From the NCBI RefSeq assembly GCF_002252155.1, contig NZ_NEFD01000009.1, forward strand, positions 1 through 60,664: a stretch of 60,664 nt of DNA. The letters run 5' to 3'. The position numbers and the translations under genes were made by a program. The notes below the pieces were generated by a model, which worked only from the letters and a program-made list of their open reading frames with translations, was not told the origin of the DNA and did no database searches. Positions 34,338 to 42,682 of the stretch are shown here, piece after piece. The DNA comes from Wohlfahrtiimonas sp. G9077. GTDB taxonomy: Bacteria; Pseudomonadota; Gammaproteobacteria; Cardiobacteriales; Wohlfahrtiimonadaceae. Positions within the stretch are counted from its first letter, which is position 1; every line of letters begins with the position of its first letter.

Positions 34338-34934
34338 ATGATTGCACGCTTAAAGGGATTGATTTGGGAAAAAATGCCACCGAACATTGTGATTTTAGAT
34401 GTCGGTGGTGTTGGGTATGAGATTGAAGTGCCTGTGTCCACATTTTCCATGTTGCCGAAAGCTGGCGAGAGCACCACATTAGAAATTCAAAACATTGTGC
34501 GTGAAGATGCCAGTTTGCTTTATGGTTTTTATACGCAGGCAGAAAAAGAGGCATTTCGCTTATTGATTAAAGTCTCTGGCATTGGGCCAAAGAGTGCGAT
34601 TGTGATTCTCTCTGGCTTATCAGTCAGTGAATTGTATGAAGTGATATCAAGTGAAGATGTGGCGCGCTTAACGCGTGTGCCAGGCATTGGCAAAAAGACA
34701 GCAGAGCGCCTCATTGTAGAATTAAAAGATAAGAGTAAAGGATTGTCTGTTGGGGTTGATCTCTTTAATGGACAAACACCCATGGCTGATCCGACCACAG
34801 ATGCCGTATTGGCGTTGGCCACATTGGGCTATAAACAGAGCGATGCTGAGAAGATGATTAAAAAGATCGCGCAACCTGCAATGGCGGTGGATGAGCTCAT
34901 CAAGCTTGCCTTGCAATCCTCTATGAAAAAATAA
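34338..34934 (+). CDS. ruvA: Holliday junction branch-migration protein RuvA
   Basis: A 198-residue junction-binding subunit of the RuvAB motor. It has the N-terminal OB fold (MIARLKGLIWEKMPPNIVILDVGGVGYEI), two helix-hairpin-helix motifs (LIKVSGIGPKSAI and LTRVPGIGKKTAERLIVEL) and the C-terminal RuvB-binding domain (about 150-198). GGAG lies before the ATG. The partner ruvB, normally next, is not here; an unrelated envelope module follows. Confidence 0.96.
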   Translation: MIARLKGLIWEKMPPNIVILDVGGVGYEIEVPVSTFSMLPKAGESTTLEIQNIVREDASLLYGFYTQAEKEAFRLLIKVSGIGPKSAIVILSGLSVSELYEVISSEDVARLTRVPGIGKKTAERLIVELKDKSKGLSVGVDLFNGQTPMADPTTDAVLALATLGYKQSDAEKMIKKIAQPAMAVDELIKLALQSSMKK

Positions 34935-34957
34935 ATGTGCTACTGATAAGGACCCTT

Positions 34958-35515
34958 ATGAAAACAATTTCAAAATTTTTGCTATTGTTCCCTTTGTTTT
35001 TTGCGCCGGTGTTGGCAGAAGAGAAAAGTGATCAACCCACTGAATCGACCCCTGTGCAAAAACCTGAGGTGGTCAAACATGTTTATGGACACGATGAACA
35101 GGTGGTTTTGCCGCAGCTCAACAATATTCAATTGCACGCGAAATTAGACACGGGTGCAAAAACGGCCTCTTTGAGTGCAAAAGAGATCAAGATTTTCACT
35201 AAAAATAAAGAAAAGTGGGTGCGTTTTCAGCTAGAAAAAAACAATAAAACTTATGAATTTCCCATTAAGCGCATGAGCCGCATTAAGAATCGTGAAGGTG
35301 AGCGCATGCATGAGGGGGTGCCAACATCATCAGAGCGTCCTGTGATTGAGTTAGAGATCTGTCTTGGCAATCAGCGCAAGAAGATGGAAGTCAATTTACA
35401 AGATCGCTCACGCTTTCAATACCCGATATTGATTGGTAAAGTAGGACTGATCAAATTAAAAGCAGTGGTGGATCCCGCGTTGTCTGAAACCACACAACCG
35501 AATTGTCAACAATAG
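34958..35515 (+). CDS. Retropepsin-like periplasmic protease of the ATP-grasp/7TM module
   Basis: A 185-residue exported protein (signal peptide 1-20, ending PVLA before EEKSDQ). It belongs to the family annotated as ATP-dependent zinc protease or RimK-associated retropepsin-like protease. The aspartic-protease-type motif LDTGAKTASL (Asp64-Thr-Gly-Ala) is followed by a central beta region and the second-half PILIGKVGL, the flap-and-psi-loop arrangement of a single retropepsin subunit. AAGGAC lies 4 bases before the ATG at 34958. It overlaps the start region of the next gene and forms a three-gene unit with the 7TM protein and the ATP-grasp enzyme. Substrate unknown; catalysis inferred from the motif. 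Confidence 0.82.
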   Translation: MKTISKFLLLFPLFFAPVLAEEKSDQPTESTPVQKPEVVKHVYGHDEQVVLPQLNNIQLHAKLDTGAKTASLSAKEIKIFTKNKEKWVRFQLEKNNKTYEFPIKRMSRIKNREGERMHEGVPTSSERPVIELEICLGNQRKKMEVNLQDRSRFQYPILIGKVGLIKLKAVVDPALSETTQPNCQQ

Positions 35516-35526
35516 AAAGAGCAGAT

Positions 35527-37101
35527 ATGAAATCACTAACGTTGCATCTTAAAATATTAATTACTTTGTTATTGGTGATTGGCTTTGGCTCCATTGCCTA
35601 TCAAGCATTGGTGCTTAAAATCCCATTGACGGAAGATTCTCGTGGATCTGTTTGGACGATTGATACCAAAATCAATTTTAATGTCCGTGGATCAAAACCG
35701 GTTAAAGTGAAATTGTTCATCCCATCGAAAGAAAATGGTTTAAGCACTGTGATTCTAGAAGATGACAATATCCTTGCCCGTAACTATGGCGTTGCCCGTG
35801 AGATTGACCCACTTGGCAATCAGCAATTGATTCTCTCATCACGCAGAGCCACCGGCGATCAAACGTTGTATTACCGCCTATTGGTCTCTGAAGAGGCCGG
35901 CAATGTGGAGCGTTACATTGGTCCTAAGGGCTTAGTGTACCGTGAACCCATTCCACTTGATGGCGCACAAAAAGTTGCGGCAGACTCCTTGATTGCCAGC
36001 ATTCGTGAGCTCTCATCGGATACAGCAACCTTTGTCTCTGAAGCCATTCAAACGTTGAATGATCGTCGCAATGATTATGCCAAAACATTGTTAGAAGGTG
36101 ATTACTCCATTGAGAATCGCGGTAAAGTTTTGGAGATTTTACTCTCCCAAGCGCGCATTCCGATTCAATTTGTGCACACTTTAAAACTTAGCATTGGTTC
36201 GAATCAAAAGCCACAAATGTTTGTGCGAAGCTACATTGAAAAATCTCAAGATGAGAAAAAATTGGGCGAATGGGTCTATTTTGACCTCAATTCTGGGCAA
36301 CGTGGCCTGACGAATGATCGCCTCATTTGGTGGGTGGGCAATGATCCTTTATTGACCGTATCCAATGACATCAAAGCAAGCATTAATTTTAGCTTAGATG
36401 ACCGCGAATTGACCTCAAAGGGCATCATTTCCAATAAAGTGAACAATGCAGAAGCCAGCAGTTTTTTAACTTATTCTCTTTATAGCTTACCGATTCAAAT
36501 CCAAGAAACCTATTTGACCATGATTGTGATTCCATTCGGTGTTTTGGCCATTTTGATCTTCCGTAATATTGTGGGCGTACAAACACTTGGAACCTTTACG
36601 CCGGTATTGATCGCATTGGCATTTCGCGAAACAGGGCTTGTGTTCGGGATCTTCTTATTTAGCATCATTGTGGCCATTGGCCTTGCCATACGATCCTATC
36701 TTGAGCACTTAAAGCTGCAAATGTTGCCAAGGCTTTCGATTGTTTTAACATGCGTGGTGATTTTAATTGCCATCTTAAGCTTAGTGAGTCATAAGCTTGG
36801 TTTAGATCAAGGTTTATCTGTCACTTTATTCCCAATGGTGATTTTAACCATGACCATTGAACGTCTATCTGTGACATGGGAAGAGCGTGGCGGCGCCTTT
36901 GCCTTTAAAGTGGCATTAGGTACATTCTTCACCGGCTCGATCGCCTTTTATGTGATGAACTTAAATGAGCTCAGCTATTTTGCCTTTACGTTCCCTGGCA
37001 TTTTATTGATCCTCATTGCCTTTATGTTGGCGATGGGTCGTTATCGTGGTTACCGTTTAACGGAATTGGTGCGCTTTAAAGCACTGGTGAAGGAAGGTTA
37101 A
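35527..37101 (+). CDS. Inactive-transglutaminase / 7TM membrane protein
   Basis: A 524-residue inner-membrane protein. One N-terminal helix (about 9-27) is followed by a periplasmic region of about 300 residues resembling the transglutaminase-like fold described for this family. The usual Cys-His-Asp catalytic set is not visible, there being no Cys at an active-site-like helix. Six further hydrophobic helices lie between about 330 and 512 (starting YLTMIVIPFGVLAILIF and ending PGILLILIAFMLAMG). The conserved loop VGVQTLGTFTPVLIALAFRETG sits after the second helix. The ATG at 35527 follows AGAG and starts 11 bases after the protease stop. It presumably connects the periplasmic protease with the cytosolic ATP-grasp enzyme. 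Confidence 0.8.
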   Translation: MKSLTLHLKILITLLLVIGFGSIAYQALVLKIPLTEDSRGSVWTIDTKINFNVRGSKPVKVKLFIPSKENGLSTVILEDDNILARNYGVAREIDPLGNQQLILSSRRATGDQTLYYRLLVSEEAGNVERYIGPKGLVYREPIPLDGAQKVAADSLIASIRELSSDTATFVSEAIQTLNDRRNDYAKTLLEGDYSIENRGKVLEILLSQARIPIQFVHTLKLSIGSNQKPQMFVRSYIEKSQDEKKLGEWVYFDLNSGQRGLTNDRLIWWVGNDPLLTVSNDIKASINFSLDDRELTSKGIISNKVNNAEASSFLTYSLYSLPIQIQETYLTMIVIPFGVLAILIFRNIVGVQTLGTFTPVLIALAFRETGLVFGIFLFSIIVAIGLAIRSYLEHLKLQMLPRLSIVLTCVVILIAILSLVSHKLGLDQGLSVTLFPMVILTMTIERLSVTWEERGGAFAFKVALGTFFTGSIAFYVMNLNELSYFAFTFPGILLILIAFMLAMGRYRGYRLTELVRFKALVKEG

Positions 37102-37102
37102 T

Positions 37103-38080
37103 ATGTTTGGCTATATTCAAACATGGAAGGATTTGAAAAAGCGCGGCATCATGGGGATCAATCAGCGCAATGGTGATTACATCCTCAAATACAATGACCG
37201 CCGCTATTATCCCTTAGTGGATGATAAAATCTTGACCAAAGCACGCGCGATGGAAGAAGGCATCAGCGTGCCTGAGCTCTATGGCATCATTGAGACGGAA
37301 AGCGAGATCACGCGCAATTTGCGTCACATTTTAAAAGATCGTCAAGATTTCGTCATCAAACCTGCCCAAGGCGCAGGCGGTGATGGCATTTTGGTGGTGG
37401 CTGATCGCTTTGATGACAATCGTTTTAAAACGATTTCCGGTAAGCTCATCACCATGAACGAAATTGAGTACCAAATCTCTAATATTTTGACGGGATTGTA
37501 TTCACTGGGCGGCATGCGTGATCGCGCCATGATTGAGTACCGCGTGACGCCAGATCCTGTGTTTAAATCCATCAGTTTTGAAGGTGTGCCGGACATTCGC
37601 ATCATTGTGCTCAAAGGTTATCCTGTGATGGCCATGTTGCGTTTGCCCACGCGTCAATCAAGCGGTAAAGCGAACCTTCACCAAGGCGCCATCGGGGCAG
37701 GAATCAACCTGCGCACCGGTAAAACGCTGCGTGGTACATGGCTCAATGACAAAATTGAACGCCATCCGGACACCAATAACAGCATTTTTGATCTGCAAAT
37801 TCCCCATTGGGAGGATTTCATTTCGTTGGCAAGTCGCTGTTATGAGCTCTCTAACCTTGGCTACATTGGGGTGGATATGGTGCTTGACCAAGAAAAAGGG
37901 CCCATGATTCTTGAGCTCAATGCGCGTCCGGGTTTAAACATTCAGATCGCCAATGACTCAGGTTTAGCCGCACGTAATCAGAAGGTGGAGGCACGCTTAG
38001 CGATGCTCAAAGCCAAAGATTTACCCGAAGAAGATTTCGCAACGCGCATTCAATTTTCCCAAGAACAATTTGGATTTTAA
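37103..38080 (+). CDS. Alpha-L-glutamate ligase-like ATP-grasp protein
   Basis: A 325-residue cytosolic RimK-related ATP-grasp enzyme. The ATP-binding [16 protein letters not shown] (about 83-98), [17 protein letters not shown] and the metal-binding end [23 protein letters not shown] (Asp, Glu, Asn) are intact, so it should form an amide bond, probably adding an amino acid to a carboxylate. AAGGAAGG lies before the ATG, one base after the 7TM stop. With its two upstream neighbours it makes a conserved but poorly understood module; cca follows without a gap. Confidence 0.85.
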   Translation: MFGYIQTWKDLKKRGIMGINQRNGDYILKYNDRRYYPLVDDKILTKARAMEEGISVPELYGIIETESEITRNLRHILKDRQDFVIKPAQGAGGDGILVVADRFDDNRFKTISGKLITMNEIEYQISNILTGLYSLGGMRDRAMIEYRVTPDPVFKSISFEGVPDIRIIVLKGYPVMAMLRLPTRQSSGKANLHQGAIGAGINLRTGKTLRGTWLNDKIERHPDTNNSIFDLQIPHWEDFISLASRCYELSNLGYIGVDMVLDQEKGPMILELNARPGLNIQIANDSGLAARNQKVEARLAMLKAKDLPEEDFATRIQFSQEQFGF

Positions 38081-38081
38081 A

Positions 38082-39221
38082 ATGAATCAACAAATTTATC
38101 AGGTGGGTGGTGCGGTGCGCGACGAACTGCTTGGCAAGTCCGTCAAGGATCGTGATTGGGTTGTGGTGGGCGCAACGGCTGAAGATTTAGTGGCACAAGG
38201 CTATCAGCAAGTGGGCAAGGATTTCCCGGTCTTTTTGCATCCGAAAACGAAAGAAGAGTATGCACTTGCCCGCACAGAGCGTAAGCAAGGCCACGGTTAT
38301 GGTGGCTTTGCTGTATTTGCAACGCCAGATGTCACGCTTGAAGAGGATTTATTACGCCGTGACTTGACCATCAATGCGATGGCAAAAGATGAGGACGGCA
38401 ATTTATATGATCCTTATGGCGGGTACGATGATCTCAATGCGCGGATTTTACGCCATGTGAGTCCTGCTTTTGAAGAAGATCCATTGCGCGTGTTGCGCTT
38501 GGCGCGTTTTTATGCCCGTTTTTATGATGATGGCTTTACGATTGCTCAAGATACCGCACAATTGGTGCATAACATGATCAAAAGCGGCGAGCTTGATCAC
38601 TTGGTGGCCGAGCGCATTTGGCTTGAGACGCACAAAGCTTTAAGCGAAGTGAATGCCAAACATTATTTTAAAGCGCTTTATGATTTAGGGGCATTAAATG
38701 TGGTATTTCCTGCATTGCAATCCTATTTTGACGCAAACATGAGCGCAGTGGATAGCATGTTTACAGCGCTTCGCATCAGCATAAAAACAGGGCAGGGCAT
38801 GCACATTCGTGTGGCGCTGTTATTGTCACTGTTTGAAACGATGGATGAAGTGCGGGCATTTGCAGCTCGTTATCGTTTACCTGTACATGAAAAAGCCGCG
38901 GCAGAGAAATTACATGCATGGAAAGATTGGCCAACGCGAGATTTAACAGCCGCACAAACATGGTTGGATCTCTTATTGGGTTTAGATGCCTTTCGTAAGC
39001 CGGATCAATTGCATGATTATTTAGCAAGCATGGCAATTTTAGCTGAATTAAAAGGTGAGCAATTGGCATTCAATGCGTGGTCAACGCAATTATTATCCAT
39101 TTATCAAGTGTTGAGCAAGGTGGATGTTAAGCCATTGATTGAAAATGTATTACCGAAAGAAATCCCGCAGAAAATTGCCGCGCATCGTTTGGTAATCATC
39201 AATAAAATGATTAAATTTTAA
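38082..39221 (+). CDS. cca: CCA-adding tRNA nucleotidyltransferase lacking the HD domain motifs
   Basis: Class II nucleotidyltransferase of 379 residues that repairs or adds the tRNA 3'-CCA. Motifs: [24 protein letters not shown] (catalytic Asp pair), [53 protein letters not shown]. coli Cca (412) has a C-terminal HD phosphohydrolase domain with 'HDlGK'; here the corresponding region reads [19 protein letters not shown] with no HD pair. The protein is therefore probably a plain nucleotidyltransferase. The ATG at 38082 comes one base after the ATP-grasp stop. Confidence 0.92.
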   Translation: MNQQIYQVGGAVRDELLGKSVKDRDWVVVGATAEDLVAQGYQQVGKDFPVFLHPKTKEEYALARTERKQGHGYGGFAVFATPDVTLEEDLLRRDLTINAMAKDEDGNLYDPYGGYDDLNARILRHVSPAFEEDPLRVLRLARFYARFYDDGFTIAQDTAQLVHNMIKSGELDHLVAERIWLETHKALSEVNAKHYFKALYDLGALNVVFPALQSYFDANMSAVDSMFTALRISIKTGQGMHIRVALLLSLFETMDEVRAFAARYRLPVHEKAAAEKLHAWKDWPTRDLTAAQTWLDLLLGLDAFRKPDQLHDYLASMAILAELKGEQLAFNAWSTQLLSIYQVLSKVDVKPLIENVLPKEIPQKIAAHRLVIINKMIKF

Positions 39222-39229
39222 ACACATGT

Positions 39230-39258
39230 TTGACAGGGTTTAAAATTCGCTATATAGT
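39230..39258 (+). promoter_or_regulatory. Strong sigma-70 promoter of the tRNA cluster
   Basis: Consensus TTGACA (39230-39235) and TATAGT (39253-39258) are exactly 17 bases apart, ending 28 bases before the first tRNA and starting 8 bases after the cca stop. Confidence 0.85.
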
Positions 39259-39286
39259 AGCGTCCTCTTTTAGAGAACATGATTAA

Positions 39287-39363
39287 CGGGGCATAGCGCA
39301 GTCTGGTAGCGCAACTGGTTTGGGACCAGTGGGTCGGGGGTTCGAATCCCTCTGCCCCGACCA
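39287..39363 (+). tRNA. tRNA-Pro (anticodon TGG), first copy
   Basis: Acceptor stem CGGGGCA pairs with TGCCCCG, discriminator A and an encoded CCA. The anticodon stem ACTGG/CCAGT encloses the loop TTTGGGA, giving TGG. 77 bases, identical to 39613-39689. Confidence 0.97.
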
Positions 39364-39389
39364 ATTTTTAAGAGTAAGCTTGGACCTGA

Positions 39390-39466
39390 GCGCTCGTAGC
39401 TCATCCGGATAGAGCATCGGCCTTCTAAGCCGAGGGTAGCAGGTTCGAGTCCTGCCGAGCGCGCCA
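39390..39466 (+). tRNA. tRNA-Arg (anticodon TCT)
   Basis: Acceptor GCGCTCG pairs with CGAGCGC, then G and encoded CCA. Anticodon stem TCGGC/GCCGA encloses CTTCTAA, giving TCT, which reads AGA/AGG. AGA is rare in most core genes here but common in pilY1 and the MORN gene. Confidence 0.97.
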
Positions 39467-39494
39467 TTCTCGATTACTCTGGCAACAAACAATG

Positions 39495-39570
39495 GTGGAC
39501 GTAGCTCAGTTGGTAGAGCCCTGGATTGTGATTCCAGTTGTCGCGGGTTCGATCCCCGTCGTTCACCCCA
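39495..39570 (+). tRNA. tRNA-His (anticodon GTG)
   Basis: Acceptor GTGGACG pairs with CGTTCAC (one G-T), followed by C and encoded CCA. The base before the stem (39494) is G and can form the G-1:C73 pair typical of tRNA-His. Anticodon stem CTGGA/TCCAG encloses TTGTGAT. Confidence 0.97.
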
Positions 39571-39576
39571 CTATTC

Positions 39577-39604
39577 ATAACCCTTCGAGATCTCGAAGGG
39601 TTAT
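39577..39604. repeat. Perfect 28-base palindrome inside the tRNA cluster
   Basis: ATAACCCTTCGAGA is followed immediately by its exact reverse complement. In RNA this folds as a long stem with a small GATC-region loop. It lies 7 bases after tRNA-His and 9 before the second tRNA-Pro. There is no T-run, so it may be an RNA processing signal or a leaky terminator. Confidence 0.75.
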
Positions 39605-39612
39605 ATCGATTT

Positions 39613-39689
39613 CGGGGCATAGCGCAGTCTGGTAGCGCAACTGGTTTGGGACCAGTGGGTCGGGGGTTCGAATCCCTCTGCCCCGACCA
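39613..39689 (+). tRNA. tRNA-Pro (anticodon TGG), second copy
   Basis: All 77 bases match the copy at 39287-39363. The flanking sequence differs on both sides, so the identity is confined to the tRNA. Confidence 0.97.
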
Positions 39690-39716
39690 TCTTTTAAATC
39701 CTTAATGTATCTTTTC

Positions 39717-39745
39717 ACCACTTAAACTTTATGGTTTTGAGTGGT
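39717..39745 (+). terminator. Hairpin after the tRNA cluster
   Basis: ACCACTTAAAC and GTTTTGAGTGGT form an imperfect stem with a TTTATG loop. The T-run is absent, so termination is uncertain. It sits between the tRNA cluster and the MFS gene. Confidence 0.4.
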
Positions 39746-39782
39746 ATTCTGTTATCCATTATTTGTGACAGAGACAGACATT

Positions 39783-41192
39783 ATGGCCAATTCGATTGTA
39801 TCCGAGCGATCTAAAGCAGTATTGCCGTGGATTTTAGGGGTTACCATCTTTATGCAGATGTTAGAGACCACCATTTTAAATACCGCGTTGCCCACGATGG
39901 CCAAAGATCTTGGCGAATCGCCGCTACAGATGCAATCTACCATCATCAGTTATGCACTCACATTGGCGATTTGTACGCCATTAAGTGGCATCATCTCCGA
40001 TAAATTTGGCACAAAGTATACCTTCATCATTTCCTTATTTGTGTTTACATTAGGCTCGCTCTTTTGTGCATTGTCCATGAACTTAACGCAATTGAATCTT
40101 TCCCGCGTATTACAAGGCGTCGGCGGGGCATTGTCGATTCCTGTGGCGCGCTTATCGATTTTTAAAACCTATCCTAAGTCAGACATTTTACGCATCATGA
40201 ATTATGCGATTACCCCTGCATTGATTGGGCCGATGCTAGGGCCCATTTTAGGCGGTTATTTGGTGCAATATCTCTCTTGGCATTGGGTGTTTTTGATCAA
40301 TTTGCCGATTGGTTTGATCTGTTTGAGCCTTGCAATTTTCTTTATGCCGGACTATAAAGCGGACAATGTGAAGATGGACTATGTGGGTTATGTGCTCTTT
40401 GCCGCTTCCATCTCGTTATTGATTTTGGGATTGCAGTTCATCAGCCGTCAGAATAACGAAGTGTTTTCCATGATGCTCCTCTGTTTAGGCTTGTTGTTAT
40501 TGGTGAGTTATTGGATTTATGCCTATTACAGCACGTCACCTTTGTATTCTGTGGAGTTATTTAAGATTCGCACCTTTGTAGTGGGGATTTTTGGTGGCAT
40601 TTTAGCGCGTCTTGGCATTGCCTCCATTCCGTTTGTGGTGCCTTTATTGCTGCAAGTCGGGATGGGCTATACACCTGAACTTTCCGGTTGGATGCTTGTG
40701 CCATTGGCTTTGGCCAATCTCATCAATAAACCCATGGTGACCACGATTATGCGTTGGTATGGCTATAAAAAAGTTCTGATCATCAATACGCTGTTGATCA
40801 GCATTTTGATCATGGTGATGGGCTTTGTGGCGCCACATGTTCATGCCGCTGTGTTGATTGCATTATTGTTTGCTTTAGGGTTTTGTAACTCCATTCAATT
40901 TAGCGCCATGAATACCTTAACCATCGCGGATCTAACGGATGACAATGTGAGCAGCGGTAACAGTTTAATGTTGGTGGTGCAACAAGCGTCATTGACATTG
41001 GCAATTGCTTTTGCGGCCATTTTTATGAACATTTTTGCCCATGTGCCAATGGCTTATTTTGATCACAAAACCGAGCCCTTTCAAGCCACGATGATCATCA
41101 TGGGGCTCTTTACATTGTTTTCCACGTTAGTGTTTGTGATTTTAAAAGGCACTGATGGGGATAATATGGCCAATCGCACCATTAAGCGCTGA
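39783..41192 (+). CDS. DHA2-type MFS drug transporter (MdtD/EmrB-like)
   Basis: A 469-residue major facilitator with about 14 hydrophobic helices. Motif C-like GPMLGPILGGYLVQYLSWHWVFLINLPIGL and the first-helix LETTILNTALPTMAKDLG of the DHA2 (EmrB/QacA) group are clear, as is the loop motif A variant SGIISDKFGTKYTF. Likely a proton-driven exporter; substrate unknown. The ATG at 39783 fits the family N-terminus; the frame is open back to 39741. No adaptor (EmrA) gene is adjacent, so it resembles solo MdtD. Confidence 0.88.
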   Translation: MANSIVSERSKAVLPWILGVTIFMQMLETTILNTALPTMAKDLGESPLQMQSTIISYALTLAICTPLSGIISDKFGTKYTFIISLFVFTLGSLFCALSMNLTQLNLSRVLQGVGGALSIPVARLSIFKTYPKSDILRIMNYAITPALIGPMLGPILGGYLVQYLSWHWVFLINLPIGLICLSLAIFFMPDYKADNVKMDYVGYVLFAASISLLILGLQFISRQNNEVFSMMLLCLGLLLLVSYWIYAYYSTSPLYSVELFKIRTFVVGIFGGILARLGIASIPFVVPLLLQVGMGYTPELSGWMLVPLALANLINKPMVTTIMRWYGYKKVLIINTLLISILIMVMGFVAPHVHAAVLIALLFALGFCNSIQFSAMNTLTIADLTDDNVSSGNSLMLVVQQASLTLAIAFAAIFMNIFAHVPMAYFDHKTEPFQATMIIMGLFTLFSTLVFVILKGTDGDNMANRTIKR

Positions 41193-41203
41193 TGAATGGC
41201 AAT

Positions 41204-41231
41204 AAAAAAGCACCCTTTAGGGTGCTTTTTT
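41204..41231. terminator. Bidirectional terminator between the MFS gene and glutamate dehydrogenase
   Basis: AAAAAAGCACCC and GGGTGCTTTTTT form a perfect 12-bp stem with a TTTA loop, serving both convergent genes. Confidence 0.92.
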
Positions 41232-41247
41232 AATTTAAGGGGTCAAA

Positions 41248-42537
41248 TTAGGATGCCCAGCCACGTGCTTGTACGGCTTCTTTAACGCGTGTGATCGCGA
41301 TGGTGTATGCCGCATCACGCAGATTGATGTCTTTTTCTTTCGCAACGTTATAAACATTCTCAAAGGCATTGTTCATGAAGGTTTGCAATTTAGAGAGCAC
41401 TTCTTCTTTATCCCAATAGAAATTGGTGTTGCCTTGAACTTGTTCAAAGTAGCTACAAGTGACGCCGCCAGCATTGCATAAAAAGTCAGGAATGATGGTC
41501 ACTCCGCGCTCAAATAACGCTGCATCGGCTTCATATGCCGTTGGACCATTGGCACCTTCACAAATGATTTGTACATTTTTGGACATTTTGGCCATGGATT
41601 CTAAGGTGATTTGGTTTTCAAGGGCTGCAGGAATGAGGATGTCTACATCTTGTTCAATCCAAGCTTCACCCGGTAGAATTTCAATGCCAAGGGCTTTGGC
41701 TTTATCAATGTCTAAGCTGCCAAAGGCATCTTTAATTTCAAAAAGTTTAGCTACATCTAGGCCATTTAAGTCGCGGAAAGTATAGCTTTTTTGATCTTTT
41801 TGATTCCAACAAGAAACCGCAACCACTTTACCACCTAATTGGCTGTATAGCTCTGCGGCGTATTGTGCCACATTCCCAAAACCTTGGATGCTGGCGCGTG
41901 TGTTTTCAATTTTCAGATCTTTTTTTGCCAGTAGTGCAAGCAGGTGATACACAACGCCATAACCTGTGGCTTCTGTACGGCCTTGTGAACCGCCTAAATT
42001 GACAGGTTTGCCTGTAATCATGCCAGGAAAATGGCCTTGATTGATGGTTTCAAATTCATCGAGCATCCACACCATGTGTTGGCCATTGGTCATCACATCT
42101 GGGGCAGGGACATCGGTATTGGGTCCAAAAAGTGTGTGAATTTGACGGACATATCCGCGACAAATGCGCTCTTGCTCTGCTAAAGATAATGTTTGTGGAT
42201 CACAAATGACGCCGCCTTTACCGCCGCCTAATGGCAAGCCAACAACTGCACATTTCCATGTCATCCACATGGACAATGCACGCACTGTGTCGACGCTTTC
42301 ATGAGGATGGAAACGAATGCCGCCTTTAGCTGGGCCTAAAGCTTCATTGTGCTTCATACGGAAACCTTTGAACACGCGCGTTGAACCATCGTCCATTTTA
42401 ATCGGGATGGAAAAGTGAATCTCTTTCATCGGTGAGCGAAGAAGGTCCTTCATGCCTTCTTCAAGATGTAACGAGGTTGCCACATGATCAAATTGTTTTT
42501 GAGCATGCGTGAAAGGATTATAAGCGTCGTGTTCCAT
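41248..42537 (-). CDS. Glutamate dehydrogenase (Glu/Leu/Phe/Val dehydrogenase family)
   Basis: A 429-residue amino acid dehydrogenase linking glutamate and 2-oxoglutarate. GPAKGGIRFHPHES, the catalytic-lysine region GLPLGGGKGGVICDP, the PAPDVMT motif and the dinucleotide fold SIQGFGNVAQYAAEL are all present. Size and sequence style match RocG/GudB-type catabolic NAD enzymes (about 425) rather than the 447-residue NADP GdhA of E. coli. That cofactor preference is inferred. GGGGA lies 8 bases before the start. Confidence 0.9.
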   Translation of the reverse strand: MEHDAYNPFTHAQKQFDHVATSLHLEEGMKDLLRSPMKEIHFSIPIKMDDGSTRVFKGFRMKHNEALGPAKGGIRFHPHESVDTVRALSMWMTWKCAVVGLPLGGGKGGVICDPQTLSLAEQERICRGYVRQIHTLFGPNTDVPAPDVMTNGQHMVWMLDEFETINQGHFPGMITGKPVNLGGSQGRTEATGYGVVYHLLALLAKKDLKIENTRASIQGFGNVAQYAAELYSQLGGKVVAVSCWNQKDQKSYTFRDLNGLDVAKLFEIKDAFGSLDIDKAKALGIEILPGEAWIEQDVDILIPAALENQITLESMAKMSKNVQIICEGANGPTAYEADAALFERGVTIIPDFLCNAGGVTCSYFEQVQGNTNFYWDKEEVLSKLQTFMNNAFENVYNVAKEKDINLRDAAYTIAITRVKEAVQARGWAS

Positions 42538-42622
42538 TGAGTGTTCCCCTACTGTGGTTATAATTTTGTCTACCTTTCGATTCTATTATCAATTTATTTT
42601 TAATTGCAAGCCATAAGGTAAA

Positions 42623-42651
42623 ATTTTTTCATGTCCAGTTTATTGTATAAT
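42623..42651 (+). promoter_or_regulatory. Possible promoter upstream of tfpZ
   Basis: A perfect TATAAT (42646-42651) with a weak -35 ATTTTT 17 bases upstream, 32 bases before the tfpZ start. Confidence 0.4.
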
Positions 42652-42682
42652 TCCGGATCATTCACTAGAACTCAGTAAAATT

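Noticed and set aside
39270-39492. Minus-strand open frames of 65-69 codons across the tRNA-Pro and tRNA-Arg genes
   Set aside because: The translation (RGIRTPDPLVPNQLRYQTAL) is the well-known spurious product of antisense tRNA sequence; the tRNAs explain the region.
39577-39604. Rho-independent terminator within the tRNA cluster
   Set aside because: The hairpin is perfect but has no T-run, and a further tRNA lies directly downstream; listed as a palindrome instead.
39287-39689. Identical tRNA-Pro copies as attachment sites of an integrated element
   Set aside because: Only two ordinary tRNAs lie between the copies and there is no integrase, so this is a tRNA cluster and not an island.
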